From the NCBI GenBank assembly GCA_028023455.1, contig JAQFVV010012507.1:2896901-2960900 (forward strand): a DNA stretch of 64,000 bases. Reading direction: 5' to 3'. Of the stretch, positions 10,308-22,530 are shown piece after piece (the first letter of the stretch is position 1; every line of letters starts with the position of its first letter). This DNA is from Epiperipatus broadwayi (lineage: Eukaryota; Onychophora; Udeonychophora; Euonychophora; Peripatidae). The notes beneath the pieces are model-generated. The model did not search any database and was not told where the DNA came from. It was given only the letters and a program-made list of their open reading frames with translations. Position numbers and translations under genes: made by a program.

Positions 10308-12098
10308 TCAAGTTTATTATTTCTAAGCTGTAAATCTCTAACTTCAAAAAACTAAATATTAAAAATATATTAATGAGACACAAATTTATTGTTAACCATA
10401 ATTCTGAAATAAAAGGGCTTTTATTGAATCTGGATTATATTTTGGATTACAAAATAAATGTAAATAATTTATTCTAATATCTTGATCTTTTAATATTCAA
10501 TAATGTAGTTATTCATTAAAATTCAAACAAGCATCAAAATAGTGTTTCAATCTTCTTAAGGTAAAACAAATAAATTTGATACAATTAAGTAATATAACAT
10601 TACCCACAAATATAGTGAAGTGATGTAGTCTTAAAAGAAATAAAATGAAGTCAGCCTTTAAAAAATAATAATTAATTCATATTTTATTTATGTATATATA
10701 TATAAGAATGACAATAAAACAAAAACAATAATAGCCATTTCTTCCCAGATGCTTTCTAGTTAATTTATGGACATTATATTTGAATAATATATATCATCAT
10801 ATGTTCATATAAGTTAAATCCTTTTTATAGGTAAAGACCATTTCAGTTATATAACTAAATAATGAGTAATATTTTAGCATACTAATTACATAATTTAAAA
10901 TGATTGGAAATTCATTATTTGGTGAATAATTGCTAACTTTTAAACTCAACAAAATTCTTTTTAATCTAAAATATATTCTTCTTAAATAACATTTTTCTTT
11001 TTATAAATAACTATTTGTAAACTCTATATCAAGAAAATCTCTTCTATTTAGTGGCATGATATTTCAAATGCAACAGGAGCATTAATTACTATGTACATTT
11101 ATACAATGCTTAAACTTTATTAACATTTACTAGGATCTAATAAACAATACTGAGATGGTTCTTAGGACTACAATTTCATAGTACAATTTCTAAACAACTG
11201 TCTAAGTCTTTAGGATTCTATTTATATGTTATTCTCTCTCAAATAAAAAAAAAATATTATAAAGTGAATTCATCTTTGAATATATTCTGATGGTCAAATG
11301 AATTATCATAAGTTATATGTAACTGAAAAATATAAATATATTACTAATAATGAAAAGAATTTAACAACTTAAATAGTCTTTATCTTTATATAAATTCCAA
11401 TGCAGATTTAAATTAACATTTTATCATATGCAGTAAGTATGTGTGAGTTATGAATCATATATGACTTAATTATAAAATTCAATGCCTAATATTTTACTCC
11501 ACAGCTTCTCAATGAAGAATCACTAAAAAAATACAGTAACAAAAATATGTGTTTGTCTAAATATCATTTATAATTGAATTGACCTTTCCCTTGTTTTCTC
11601 ATTTTCTTAAACAAATATCAATAAAAAATATTAATAATAACTTCAAAGTCTATATTTCATCTGGAAACTTGGATGACAGTCATTAGGATGGCTGAATGGA
11701 GTCTTGTTCATAGAATAAGTAGACCCTGTGATGGTTTCAATGAACCATCAATGATTTACTTCTGCAGAATAATAATCACGATGAACATATGGAATTAATT
11801 AAAGATTTTTGGAAATGCATTTCAAGTTGTGATGTTGATTCTCTTTTCCAGGGATGACAGATAGTTGTTTTCTATAATTCTTCTTTCATGAATACATTTT
11901 TACTTAATGACCTCTGACTGATTTAGTCTGGCAGATAACAACAAAGAGCTGATTTGTTTACTGATGCATCCTAATAATCATGTAACCTTTAAAATAAGTT
12001 TTCTCCTTTTCAAGTAATAAAAATAAAGCAAAATTAACGTACAAATATTTCTAGACCATGTGGAAGCATAAATAGAATAACAATAGTAATAATTAAGC
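10308..12098. other. AT-rich stretch without gene
   Basis: No gene, terminal repeats or RNA structure recognised. Stops are dense on both strands. Confidence 0.5.
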
Positions 12099-12316
12099 AT
12101 CACTTGATCACCATCTCTTATACTAGCACATAATTGTTTATAAACCAGGCAAAACGCTCCATATAGTAGTTGCACCCTGTGCCAACCAGAAACTAGTTTG
12201 GGGATATTGGATGAGTAGGCATTAGATAGGGATTTTATGCACAAGCCTTCTGGCATTCATTGATTACTCTGTTTGGCACAGGGTGGCACTACTGTATGGA
12301 GATTTTGCCTTGTTTA
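12099..12316 (+). repeat. Family 1 repeat, internally deleted copy
   Basis: Shares its left flank and right arm with the 4805-5180 repeat. The left arm (about 12142-12183) is cut at TGTGCC and joins directly to AACCAGAAACTAGTTTGGGG. The 5' half of the hammerhead (stem I 5' strand, CTGATGA box, most of stem II) is therefore deleted, and only GAAACTAGT and the stem I 3' strand remain. The right arm continues through the GGCACAGGGTGGCACTACTG block to 12316. It cannot cleave itself. Confidence 0.85.
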
Positions 12317-13450
12317 ATAATAATAATGTTAATATTCATGATCTCTCCATGCAATTTTTTTATTATGTCAACAATTGCCGTAATATTCTTAAATTATTCA
12401 ACTCTTCAAGTTACAAACTGTCCAACTTTTATTGTTATTTATCACACATCTCCACACATCCCAGACAATAATTTATTTTCAATTGAAAACATCATTATTA
12501 AAAATAATAATGCAGATTTTTTTTTAAAAAGTATGTTAAAACATATTTTAAAAAAATATAGATTACAAATCCATTCTCTATTTTTTACAAATAAATCTGC
12601 AGACACACCTTTAGATTTTTTTGACATTAACATTCTTTATAATATCCATTTAATATAATTCAGTTATCTTTTTTTTTTATATGTGTTGCATTCTCAATAT
12701 AACTTTAAATATATTTTAAAAAAATTGTAATGAAAATTGAATATTCCTATGTTTAAATAGATATACATATTAAGGTTTATAAAATGATTATTCTTTTAAA
12801 AAAATTATTGAAGTAATGAATAAACTTTCCTCTTTTTTTCTAACCTCCTCCTCCCTTTTATATGACAACTACCTTAAGGCTTGATGACTAATCCTTATTA
12901 TATATTGTAACAGTTAAGATTGTATAATCAGTCAACAAGACCAAGCAGGGACTCTCAACCAGTTGGTATGGAGAAGACCCACATTTCTAGTTTAAACCCC
13001 TAACTAGGCTTCCCAGCTTCCATCAACCAATTAACACTGTTGATGTCACATAGCCTTCCTTCTTCATACAGTGCAATGTAACTCATAGACTGAGCATAGA
13101 TTCTCTTTCTCAGGATTCTCCACACTTTCTACATCAATCTCCACTACCTAAATCTATCTTAATGTACTAATATTACCATTGTTGAGCTTCAGTTACTGAT
13201 AACATTGTGAGACTGGTATTACATTTACATTGCAAATCACAGATGTGTGACTTTGATTATATATATAATTTCAATATTTAAAGCATAATTAATGACTAAT
13301 ATGAAATAATTAAGAATGAATAAATAATTGCTCACTATTACAACTTACAGTAAAGATGCACATTTAATGAATACAATATATATAATTTATTGTATTAACA
13401 ATATAGAAAGATATTGACTTACAGCAGTTAACTAAATTTTGTCTACTGGC
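12317..13450. other. AT-rich stretch without gene
   Basis: No supported gene. 12890-13150 is a little less AT-rich and could be an old repeat, but it matches nothing else in the window. Confidence 0.45.
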
Positions 13451-13960
13451 TTTTACAAATCATATCTGAAGGTTGTCACGGCTTACAAGGTGATGTGTGC
13501 TGTTGAGAATTGTTAAAAAATACATATTTTATCAACTCATTTCAGGTTCTGACACAATAACAAATACATTGGTTATTAAAGGGAACACTTGGGCACAGGC
13601 TCAAATCTTTCATGTCACTAATGGATGTAAGCAGAGGCTGGAACAGGAATACTATGAACAAATCATGGTACTTCCTATCTTGGAGTGGGCATTGGCATAA
13701 TAATGATGATGGTCAGTTGGTTGATCTGGCTACAGATGTATCTGCTTCTAGCTCAAGGTGCATACCAAGTGGAGAGAGCATGATGTGCTGATTCTAGGGT
13801 TTGGGGTTGCAGAGAGTCTCTGGTTTCTGCTGAACCTAGACCAATATTAATCTTTTGATAAGGAACCCAAGCACATGGCATCTGGTCTGCCCTTATGGAG
13901 TTTGACTGAGATGCATGGACCATGGAAAGACATATGTAAAGTGAACATAATGAAATAATA

Positions 13961-13962
<2 letters not shown>
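13451..13962. other. GC-elevated non-coding segment
   Basis: Base composition rises compared with both sides, and short ORFs appear on both strands. None is longer than about 100 codons or recognisable. Probably an old repeat or unique fragment. It ends at a TA microsatellite. Confidence 0.35.
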
Positions 13963-13998
<36 letters not shown>

Positions 13999-14028
13999 AA
14001 TAAATATATATATATATATATATATATA
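13963..14028. repeat. Two (TA)n microsatellite tracts
   Basis: TA tracts at about 13963-13996 and 14005-14028, each followed by ATAGGAAT, so the block looks locally duplicated. Confidence 0.9.
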
Positions 14029-14052
14029 GGAATGCAAATATATAAATATCAA

Positions 14053-15000
14053 TACCTAGGGGTATATTATTGACCTACTGCCTATGATAACTTTATGAAA
14101 TTCATTATATAGAGATAAACCATGAATGTCCCCAATCAACCAAAATAATTCTATTAAGAACCTGTGCACAATAATTATTTATACTTTAATATTTTAAATT
14201 TGACAATTTATATTTATAGTGGCTATAGAAGTCAATTGTTCCTGAAATAGGCTGATAACATAATCCTAAATTTGTTATATATATTCGATGGGGATTGTGG
14301 TTTAAGCTATATGGAGATAGTATTGCAATGAGTACATTTTTAAATATGCGATTAATGTCTTGTATGGACCATAATTATTACAGTCTTCATCCTGAATTTT
14401 ATTGCAGAATATCATTTATTATTACAGAATATCATTTTATTATTAATAGCATCATTTGCTTAGCGGTACATAAGAAATAGTTTAAATTAAGTCAATATGT
14501 TATTCTATTACTAATTTATAACAAAGTTATTACAAATACTTGGATTATGTTGCACTTATATAAAATCATACCATAACAAATAAGTTAGAAAATGTTTAGA
14601 AAAATCTGCTAACTACTCTTTAATTATTGTGCATACAAATTCTGAGAATTAAAAGACAACTTTCTTGACATGATGGGGGGAATAAGGCATATTACAAAAA
14701 CAAGTTAAATCTTTAGTTATTGTTATTATTTTAAAATTGGATTAGAAATTATCTGTCTTCTTTACTCCACTCTATCTCCTGAGGCTTCATGAGCAAAGAA
14801 GTGTAAACACATTACTTAATAAACAAGTTCCCTCATCATTCAAGGAATTACCAGAAATAAAATAGCAAACATAACTCCTATTTTATAAAATAACTAAGCC
14901 AGTACATTTTGAAATAAAAATTAAATAATTTAAGTGGTTAAGACTTCTTAGAGTGTATGTGCAAATATATATAAAGTTACAGTTAGGGTATAAATATAGT
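14053..15000. other. AT-rich stretch without gene
   Basis: Nothing recognised apart from short A/T tracts. Confidence 0.45.
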
Positions 15001-15205
15001 AGAACATATTTACCTGAAAACATGGATGTTCTCAGGACTTCATGGATATATGGGTAAACTGGTGATCTTGCGGCTTACAGTGAAGAGGTAGCACATGATT
15101 TTGAACTTCACATTTTGATAGAACAGTGAGGATGCCACAACTCCCCCACCTTGCAGATGATAATGGAGAAGTTGAAGCTGGTCTGCTCACTCATTGCAGT
15201 TATGG

Positions 15206-15247
<42 letters not shown>

Positions 15248-15292
15248 CCATATATAGAAATATATATATATATATATATATATTATTTCTAT
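15206..15292. repeat. Palindromic (TA)n microsatellites
   Basis: Two TA tracts with mirror-like borders (TATGGTAATA against TATTACCATA, and AGAAATATA against TATTATTTCT). Each tract can form a hairpin by itself. They split a slightly GC-richer segment at 15010-15350 in which no gene could be supported. Confidence 0.85.
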
Positions 15293-15350
15293 AGCAGTCA
15301 CAGCTTTGAGGGTGTCAAATACTCTTCTTGGCAGGAGTACAAGTTTTTGC

Positions 15351-16588
15351 TGAATAGATTTGAATATCAAACTTTAGCCAAAGAATAAAATAATGAATTA
15401 TTACAGTTGTGAATATTAAGATTTATGGGATTAATAATCTATATTTTAGACAATGCCAAATTGTATGCTTATATATCTTATTTCTTTGCCTCCAGTTGCA
15501 CTTAATGACTTTTTTTTAATGGACTTTTGCTAATTTTTCTCATTGTTAATCCATCAGCCTTCACTTCCTCATTCTCCCATGTCACCCAGTTGGTTTCCTG
15601 ACTTTTGTTTATTTTTTTCTTATTTAACACCCTATCGTGTCTAAAGGTATTTAACTGCAACTATTTCTGTAGATAGAATGTACTAATAGATAACTGTGGT
15701 ACTTAAGCTCTTCCCTAATAGCTAATTCATTTTTCTCCCATTGTATAAGATTATTTGAACATCTTTTTATAATTGATTTTTACTTTTAATAAATATTTTT
15801 AACAATAATTAATATCGCATGATTTTAGCAAACAGCTCTAACTTTCAAGATGATGAAAGAATAATGCCAAGTTGTACACACATGCGCGCGCCTATTACTA
15901 ATGTGTGCGAATATTTAATAAATAAATTACATATATACGATAAGAAGATAGGTGGATTAAAATGAACATGAAGCAAATATATCTGCGTATAGATAGATAT
16001 GCATTGTTTCAATATATCACTGTAAATAGGATATTATAAGTTTAAAACTAAAAATTTTATTGGTTTTAATTTTTATAGTTAAGCAAGTATATTCATTGCT
16101 GTCACTGAATATAATCATTATCATGTTTAATATTCTCATACTAATGTTTATGAAAAATATATATAATTTTATAAAGTATTTTGAATGGCTTTCCAATCAG
16201 ATTTTTTTTTTACATCCATTTCTATATTTATATAAAGAAAATATGTACGCTCATATTTCGTTGTTATTCTTATTAAGGAATAAAGTTATCGAATTGGATA
16301 AATTAAAAAAAGAACTCACACACATAAACCAAATTATTGAAAACTAGAATTATAAAATAGAATATAAATCCAACATTACAATGAACAGCTCTTCCATTTT
16401 ATATTTTGTGTGTGTGGAAGTTGAAGCTTACATGTTTAGATTTTTATTTAGCAAAGATTGATTTAGTTTTCTAGAATATTTATTTAATGATATTATTAAA
16501 AGGTTAATTAAAATTTAATTGAATAAATATCTGAGAACTTTATATTTTTATGATTTATTTAATTTTAATAAATGCTTCCAATATTAGT
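15351..16588. other. AT-rich stretch without supported gene
   Basis: A 95-codon plus-strand ORF at 16060-16347 is dominated by Ile, Leu, Phe and Lys, as expected from random AT-rich DNA, so I do not call it. Nothing else is seen. Confidence 0.4.
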
Positions 16589-16870
16589 TTAAAATCTGGA
16601 AATTAAAAATGAAGCAATTAAAAAAGACAAATTATTATTTTTTCCTTCATTTTTAAATGTTGTTTCTAAAATTTTACTATCTTGATTCAAAAGTCTCAAC
16701 TTTTTCCTAGCAGTAACCATGACATCCCTTTCCAATATTTTACAGACAAGTGAAGGAACACTAATGCTTGATGGAGAATATGGTGTAATCCAGACATCAT
16801 GTGATAACTGGTGTAAAAAGCTGAAGTTTAGACAATCCTTATAGTCTTTACAAGTTTTTATTGGATTCAT
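16589..16870 (-). CDS. Possible exon or pseudogene fragment, unknown protein
   Basis: Ninety-three codons on the minus strand with a balanced composition (Asp, Glu, Lys, Pro, Ser, Trp). It contains VCKILERDVMVTARKKLRLL, which looks like an amphipathic basic helix. An acceptor-like CCTGTTTAG lies just before the first codons (around 16874-16882), and a stop in frame precedes the ATG. Two other protein-like minus-strand stretches lie upstream (17043-17243 and 17988-18287), so these may be exons of one host gene. I do not recognise the family, and chance cannot be excluded. Confidence 0.28.
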   Translation of the reverse strand: MNPIKTCKDYKDCLNFSFLHQLSHDVWITPYSPSSISVPSLVCKILERDVMVTARKKLRLLNQDSKILETTFKNEGKNNNLSFLIASFLISRF

Positions 16871-17042
16871 GACCTAAACAGGTTAAATTTTTTAAATAGC
16901 CATTTTGTTTGTCATCTATATCATGGTTGGCTAGAAGGATGGATAACAACAAAGAAACCATTATTAATTAATTCCTTAATTCTTTATTTCAAGAAATCTC
17001 ATTTGTTATAGTCAACTGGATTTCTTCAATTGAAAGTAATAA

Positions 17043-17243
17043 TTAGCTGATAATTGGAAAATTGTATTTATTAACTTCAAAAAAATAGCTGATATTTATT
17101 TTCAAATTATTGTAAAAATGATTATTTTCATCATTACAAGAAAGATGAGTATTCATATCAATGTTGTGAATAGTCTCATCTTTAATTGTATAAGGAAAAA
17201 CTTTAACTTTTTCACTATTCTTAACAGAAGTATATTTTATTGG
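17043..17243 (-). CDS. Possible exon, unknown protein
   Basis: About 67 codons open on the minus strand after an acceptor-like AATTCACTCAG. It is rich in Asn, Lys, Asp and Glu, with the segment EKVKVFPYTIKDETI. It lies between two other coding-like stretches on the same strand. There is no clear donor site; the reading ends at a stop at 17043-17045. Confidence 0.2.
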   Translation of the reverse strand, partial: PIKYTSVKNSEKVKVFPYTIKDETIHNIDMNTHLSCNDENNHFYNNLKINISYFFEVNKYNFPIIS

Positions 17244-17987
17244 CTGAGTGAATTAAAGTTCTAAACTTTTGATTGGTCAATTACAGAATTATCAGTAAAA
17301 ATATATTTGTCTTTTAATATTATATTCATTTTAGTTTAGTTTGTAAAAAGCAAATTAATAATTTATCAGCTGATCAAAATAAATGAAATTTTTTTCAAAA
17401 TTAAATTTCTATTGATAATTAATAAAAATAATCTATAGCAGAAAACTTAAAATGAATGCTTCATAAGCTATTACAAAATGTAGGCTACTTCATTGATTTT
17501 TTTTTTTCAATTTACTTTCATCTAAAATTAAATAATTTTTACTAAATTCTGAACTATCCATCTAAAATAATTATATTTTTCACACATATTTTATGAAAAT
17601 CATAATAAATATGTAAAAAAAATGATGTAAAACATACATTTTCATTTTGAAAATAAAAATAAAAAACTTAGAACTGTCAAAATTGTTGACAAGCACTCCC
17701 TTTTCTTGAAAATGAGGAACAATTAATCAGCACCTTGGAAAGCCTACATTCTCTCATTGATATAGCATTAAATTTAAATATTATTGATTTTTTGTTTACT
17801 TATAAAATAATTCTAGAGATGGCAGCATCATATGGTATATGTTTGTCTTTAAAATGACCATAAATTTACTATGATAATATAAAAATTAGCAGTTTTAGAG
17901 TGAGTTAAAGCCATACATGAAAATTTTCAGTGCAAATACTCATATGATTAAAACATACTATTTTCAATTCAAATATCCTTCCATAAA

Positions 17988-18287
17988 TTAGTCACTTAGA
18001 GAAAAGAACTTTGCAAAAAGTAATGAAAATTGTTTTGTTATGGATGTTAAACTATTTGCTTTATCAGAGATATGATCAGAATTACTGGTCTCATGGATTA
18101 AAGATTTATAAAAGAATAGAATTATATTATATCTCAAATTAAAGAAATAATGAACACTAATCTTTTTGATAATATCATAGCATCTGTTCAAATGAATTAA
18201 AGTACTGTGTGAAATAAACTGTGAATTTGTATTCGATGCATAAGGAATTGCATTATCGATTATCAATGGTAAATATTTAAATAGCAT
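17988..18287 (-). CDS. Possible exon, unknown protein
   Basis: A 99-codon minus-strand ORF. The first part (containing NAIPYASNTNSQFISHS) and the last part (containing ETSNSDHISDKANSL) look protein-like. The middle is Phe/Ile/Leu-rich and could be noise. It would be the most upstream piece of the candidate gene running toward 16589. Confidence 0.22.
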   Translation of the reverse strand: MLFKYLPLIIDNAIPYASNTNSQFISHSTLIHLNRCYDIIKKISVHYFFNLRYNIILFFYKSLIHETSNSDHISDKANSLTSITKQFSLLFAKFFSLSD

Positions 18288-18289
18288 TC

Positions 18290-19474
18290 AATGGATAATG
18301 GAAAAGGAAAGCTAAATATTTAAATGCCATTTCTAAATTGTGGATTAGCAAAACAAATATTAAATATGATAAATACCAAGTGATAAGCAATCTTATAATA
18401 GATTAATGTGTTGAATGTAACTTACCTTGGATCAATAAGTATGATAAATGGAATTCATTAATCTTCATGCTATGTCCAGTAAGGATTACATTACAAAGTG
18501 AAAGTATTCGTGTTTTACTTCATTTGTGATGCTGTTATTTTAAAAATGTTTGTAAATTCCTAAGAACTCAAATATTTTGCAAGTATCAATATTTCATGAG
18601 ATAATTTTTAAATTGTCATAACCATTTGAGGATTATTTAGTGTATTTTTTTATAATTGTTTCCTTCTTCGTCAGTTAATATTATTATTATTATTTAATAT
18701 TATTGTTGTTGCTGTTATTATTATTAATGTAATAAAGTTTCTCAGATATTACTGTGCCATACGTAGTAATATTTTATTTAATATTTTTGTGATATTGATT
18801 GGATTAAATGTGAATTGTCTTAGGTTTAGGTTGTATAAATGTAACTATTAAACTTATATAAAACTGATATATGACAATTATAGTATGGTATATGGGTTCT
18901 TAAGTTCAGCCTCAAAATTAAATTGGAATTAATCGTCTTTGTGTTGATAAGTAAATTTGTAAGGAATGTATTATGCATTACTCTTACATGTTAGTATTTT
19001 TCACACTGTTATATAATATGTAACAAGGCATCCTAATGATCTAATTATATTTTGTTAATAGAATAGCACTCCTAATGTTTAAGACTGCAACTGAATCCAG
19101 TAAAGGATCTTGAGGCAAAATAAATAAACCCAATATAGTAAATATCATAGTATGCTAAGCAATGATTTGTACTTGCTTCTCTTAAAAGAGTGAAAGCATT
19201 AAGTGGGGTTGATTAATAATTGATTAGTTAGTGAAACAAATAAATTAAGGATGGCTATAAAGCATGTGTTTTTTATAGTGATGATCCAATATTTAAATTG
19301 AGGATTATTTTGAAATAATAAACAACCTATTCCTATTTAATGTTAGTGTTTCACAACACCATCTGATAACATATTTTTCATATTCTAAATTCAAATTAGA
19401 GTTAGTAAACAAATAGTAATATTTATTAGATATTTTATATTGTCTAATAAAGTAATTTTTAATATTTCTCTTTT
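18290..19474. other. AT-rich stretch without gene
   Basis: Contains an ATT-rich simple-sequence patch at about 18680-18726. Nothing else recognised. Confidence 0.5.
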
Positions 19475-19479
19475 GTCAT

Positions 19480-19941
19480 TGCTGTGTATTTGTAAATTAG
19501 TGAACTGAAATGTCGCGTACCTGTGTCGTTACTCTAGTAAATAAATTTAAAGAGAGCACTGCAGTCGATTCTCACTCCTGAAAGAGATGCTTAATAAATT
19601 GATGAGGATAAAAGGGTGCAGAATCCTATTCTTTATTTCTCTCTCTCAGTCCAGGATTTTTTAGTACGGAGCTGATATAAAATGTATCGGAATAATTGAT
19701 AGGATTCTGTGACAAAGCCATAAGGGAAAAATGATTGGATTAAAATTGTAAGGTCCAAACATGTACGGGTAAATTTTTGAACTTTATAGCATTACACAAG
19801 ATTTATTGTATTTGCTGTATCAACTAATATGTAAAATATTTGTGTTTTTATACTGTGTTAATATACATTAAAATTATATAAAATGTCAAATGTATGCTCA
19901 TTTTATTTCTTATGCTATTTGACTGTTTTTCAGACATAGCA
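19480..19941 (+). repeat. 5' LTR
   Basis: 462 bp, starting TGCTGTGTATTTG and ending GACATAGCA (TG...CA ends). It retains several CpGs (GTCGCG, GTCGTT, GTCGAT, ACGGAG, ATCGG) that are mostly TG or CA in the 3' LTR. Confidence 0.9.
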
Positions 19942-19977
19942 AAGTGTCACAGATCACATTTCAGAACCTAAAGAGAA

Positions 19978-20486
19978 GTGACACACTGTAAATTTAAGTT
20001 AACAAAAGAAGAAAACATGGTGGCTGCTAATTCAACAATACGTGAGAACGGTGACTTACGGAAAAGCTATATTACACAGGTTGAATATTATATGTTCATA
20101 AACAAAATCAAAGATGATCGCTATAAAATTTCCACACTCTTATATTTTGTAGGACAAGATGTGATCTAATTGGAGAATAGGCTTACCGACCCAAAACATC
20201 TGGAAGACCTACCCTATCAGGAGTTCATTCAGAAACTGAACGAATATTTTTTTCCAAAAACCTCAAAATGGGTTGCACACCTAGGCTAAGAAATATGATG
20301 TAGTTACCACAGGAAAAATACATGGACTTTGATTTAGCATTAAGAAAACTAGCTAAGGATTATGATTTTGGTCTTGAAATAAATGATTCTCTGTTGGAAC
20401 AATTTTTGCATGGGATGATGGATAATAATTTTAGGTAAGATCTTACCTACAAAAACACCATCGATAAATGTGTCACACAGGAAGCT
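19978..20486 (+). pseudogene. gag: gag N-terminal part, frameshifted
   Basis: Begins 37 bases after the 5' LTR. The first ORF (19978-20169) opens with a short leader and leads into a capsid-like segment. After a stop the reading continues in another frame with HLEDLPYQEFIQKLNEYFFP (about 20200-20260), a recognisable Ty3/gypsy capsid pattern (a 'L-x-x-x-Y-x-x-F-x-x-x-L...FxP' block). More stops follow before the zinc-knuckle part. The product would be the structural capsid protein that packages the element RNA. It is non-functional here. Confidence 0.75.
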
Positions 20487-21152
20487 GTGCTAAATATGAC
20501 ATCTGAGTATACCAGATTAAAATCTTCTGAAAAAATATTCAGTAGAGGAAAGTCAAAAAACAACATCGTGACTCCCAGTAGCCATAGCAAACAACAATCA
20601 TGTAATTGCTGTGGGAAAATGGGACATTTAAAAAATAATTGCAGGCATAAAGATAAATTGTGCAGAAACTATAACACAGGAAGACACCTAGCAGCAGTAT
20701 GTTATTCCAAAGATGGTAAGTCTCTGAGGAAGAAGTCATATTTCAAATCTTGGGGAGAGGTGGAATACAGAAAATCATCCATCAAGGCCATAAATAATAT
20801 TGACATGAAAACAGATTGTATCCTTTTAGAGTTGCAAATTTGCAGACAATGGATCACTATTGAAGTGGATAGCAGTGCTGGTTGTGGGTTGTCACTAATG
20901 TCCCCTAAAGACTGGAATAAGTTCAAACAAAACTATAATAATGATACCAAGCTAAATTTACATAAAGCAGGTGTGCTGGTCACAGACATAAATGGAAATA
21001 GAGTTAACCTTCATAAAAAAGTTACCCTACCAGTGATGTTAAATTTGAGATGTAAATTCCTGGTACTATATGTAATAAATAAGGATATTAGCCTGCTACT
21101 CAGTAGAAATTGGTTTGCTTCTAATAAACATACTAAAAACAGTTTGTGTTGA
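20487..21152 (+). pseudogene. gag nucleocapsid plus aspartic protease
   Basis: A 222-codon open stretch. Near residues 39-52 is a complete CCHC zinc knuckle, CNCCGKMGHLKNNC. A second one (near 59-72, CRNYNTGRHLAAVC) has lost its second cysteine to Tyr. The protease follows at about residues 125-150, where the catalytic D-T/S-G motif is altered to EVDSSAGCGLSLMS, so the active-site glycine position is disturbed. The C-terminal half has the beta-rich spacing of retropepsins (LLLSRNWF matches the usual 'LLGRDWL' block). It would bind RNA and cut the polyprotein. It is inactive by sequence. Confidence 0.85.
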
Positions 21153-21179
21153 AAATATAATGAAAAAAGCGATATCTGG

Positions 21180-22196
21180 AATTGTTTATGCCAGGATTAT
21201 CTGAATTCAGAACAAGACCAATTGATGTAGAACTGGTAAATGAAGCAAAAGTGGTTATATGTAAACCTCAAAAGGTACTGTTTGCAATGAGAGAGAAGGT
21301 AGAAAACACAATAATGATCTGGTGTTTAAATGAGTTTTAACACCTATGGAAGAGTCATTCTGGGCAACCTCTAAAGTATCTATTATGAAACCAGATGGAA
21401 GTATATGGTTATGTGGAGATTATCAAATCACTATAAATAAATATTAAACAAGGGAGCATATCCAGTTCCGAGTGTGCAAGAGATGCTGGTGTTATTATAG
21501 AAAGCTAATTTTTTCACTAAAATAGATTTGAAGGCTGCCTTGCACCAGATTCCTTTAACACAAAATACAGCAGAGCTGCTCACATTAACTACACATAAAG
21601 AATTATTTAAGTGCAACAATTTACCATATGGCATAACAGTCGCCCCAAACATTTTCCAAGAAAAAATGGATATGTTGCTTAGATCCATTGATGGCATAAT
21701 CCCTTATCTGAATGACATTATGATTATTGGAGCAACAGAGGCTGAGCTCAAAAAGCTAGTATATCAGGTTTGCTCAAAGCTAGCACAAGCTAAAGTGAAA
21801 TTAATTGTAAGAAAATGCATGTGGTCCACAAGGGAAACTAAATTTCTAGGACATATAAATGCAAATGGTCATCATCCAGATCCTGAAAAGGTGAAAGCCA
21901 TGAAAAATCCAATAAATGTGAAAGAGCTGCAAGAATTTTTAGGGCTGCTAAATTTCTACAAAAGCTTCTTAGCAGGAAAATTGCTTGTATTATCGCCATT
22001 GTATATGCTATTAAAGAAAAAACAATATTGGGTCTGGAATATGAAACAGGATAATGCATTTAAAGCTGCAAAATACTTGCTCACATCAGAAGCACTGTTA
22101 GTTCATTACCAAAGTGATTGGGCTGTGTGTATTATAACAGACTCATCCAAATACGGTGTGGGAGCTGTCATCTCACATCACACATCGAAGCTATGA
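21180..22196 (+). pseudogene. pol: Reverse transcriptase, catalytic aspartate lost
   Basis: The N-terminal part (21180-21527) is broken by stops but keeps MKPDGSIWLCGDYQ-like and YPVPSVQEML blocks. The open part, 21528-22196 (222 codons), carries KAALHQIPL, then LPYGITVAPNIFQEKMD, then the catalytic box YLNDIMIIG. Ty3/gypsy enzymes have YLDD here, so the first of the paired aspartates is Asn and polymerisation should be abolished. FLGHINANGHHPDPEKVKAM and LQEFLGLLNFYKSF are standard downstream blocks. The segment ends with the start of RNase H (CIITDSSKYGVGAV, about 22128-22170). Confidence 0.92.
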
Positions 22197-22530
22197 AGGG
22201 GAATGCCTGATTGCTTTTGCTTTTAGAGGGCTGATGTCAGCAGAAAAAAAACTAGAACCACGACAAGGAAGTGTTGACCATGGTTTTTGCAGTAAAGAAG
22301 TTCCATCAATACATGTCATGATCTATACTGATTATCACCCTCTAATGGGGATTTTTGGCTGTGAAAAAAAGTTATCTGAACCTTTGAGCCAATGTATGTT
22401 ACGATGGATAGACATATTGTTGCATTATGATTATAAGTTGATATATAAGCCAGGAAAGAAGATTGAACATGCTGATGCTTGTCCAGATTGCTGGATGTTA
22501 AAGAAAACTTGTATGAAATTAAAGAAATAA
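22156..22530 (+). pseudogene. RNase H domain continuation
   Basis: Overlaps the end of the reverse transcriptase frame in a different frame, so a frameshift separates the two halves of the domain. It shows the expected blocks: a SAEKKLEP segment, VMIYTDYHPLMGIF (the usual YTDHKPL block) and LHYDYKLIYKPGKKIEHADA, the invariant end of this domain before the integrase linker. It would degrade the RNA strand of the hybrid. Confidence 0.88.

Noticed and set aside
13753-14052. 99-codon ORF with a Tyr-Ile repeat
   Set aside because: The repeat is the translation of a TA microsatellite.
16060-16347. 95-codon plus-strand ORF
   Set aside because: Ile/Leu/Phe/Lys-dominated composition as expected from AT-rich noise; no domain or splice context.
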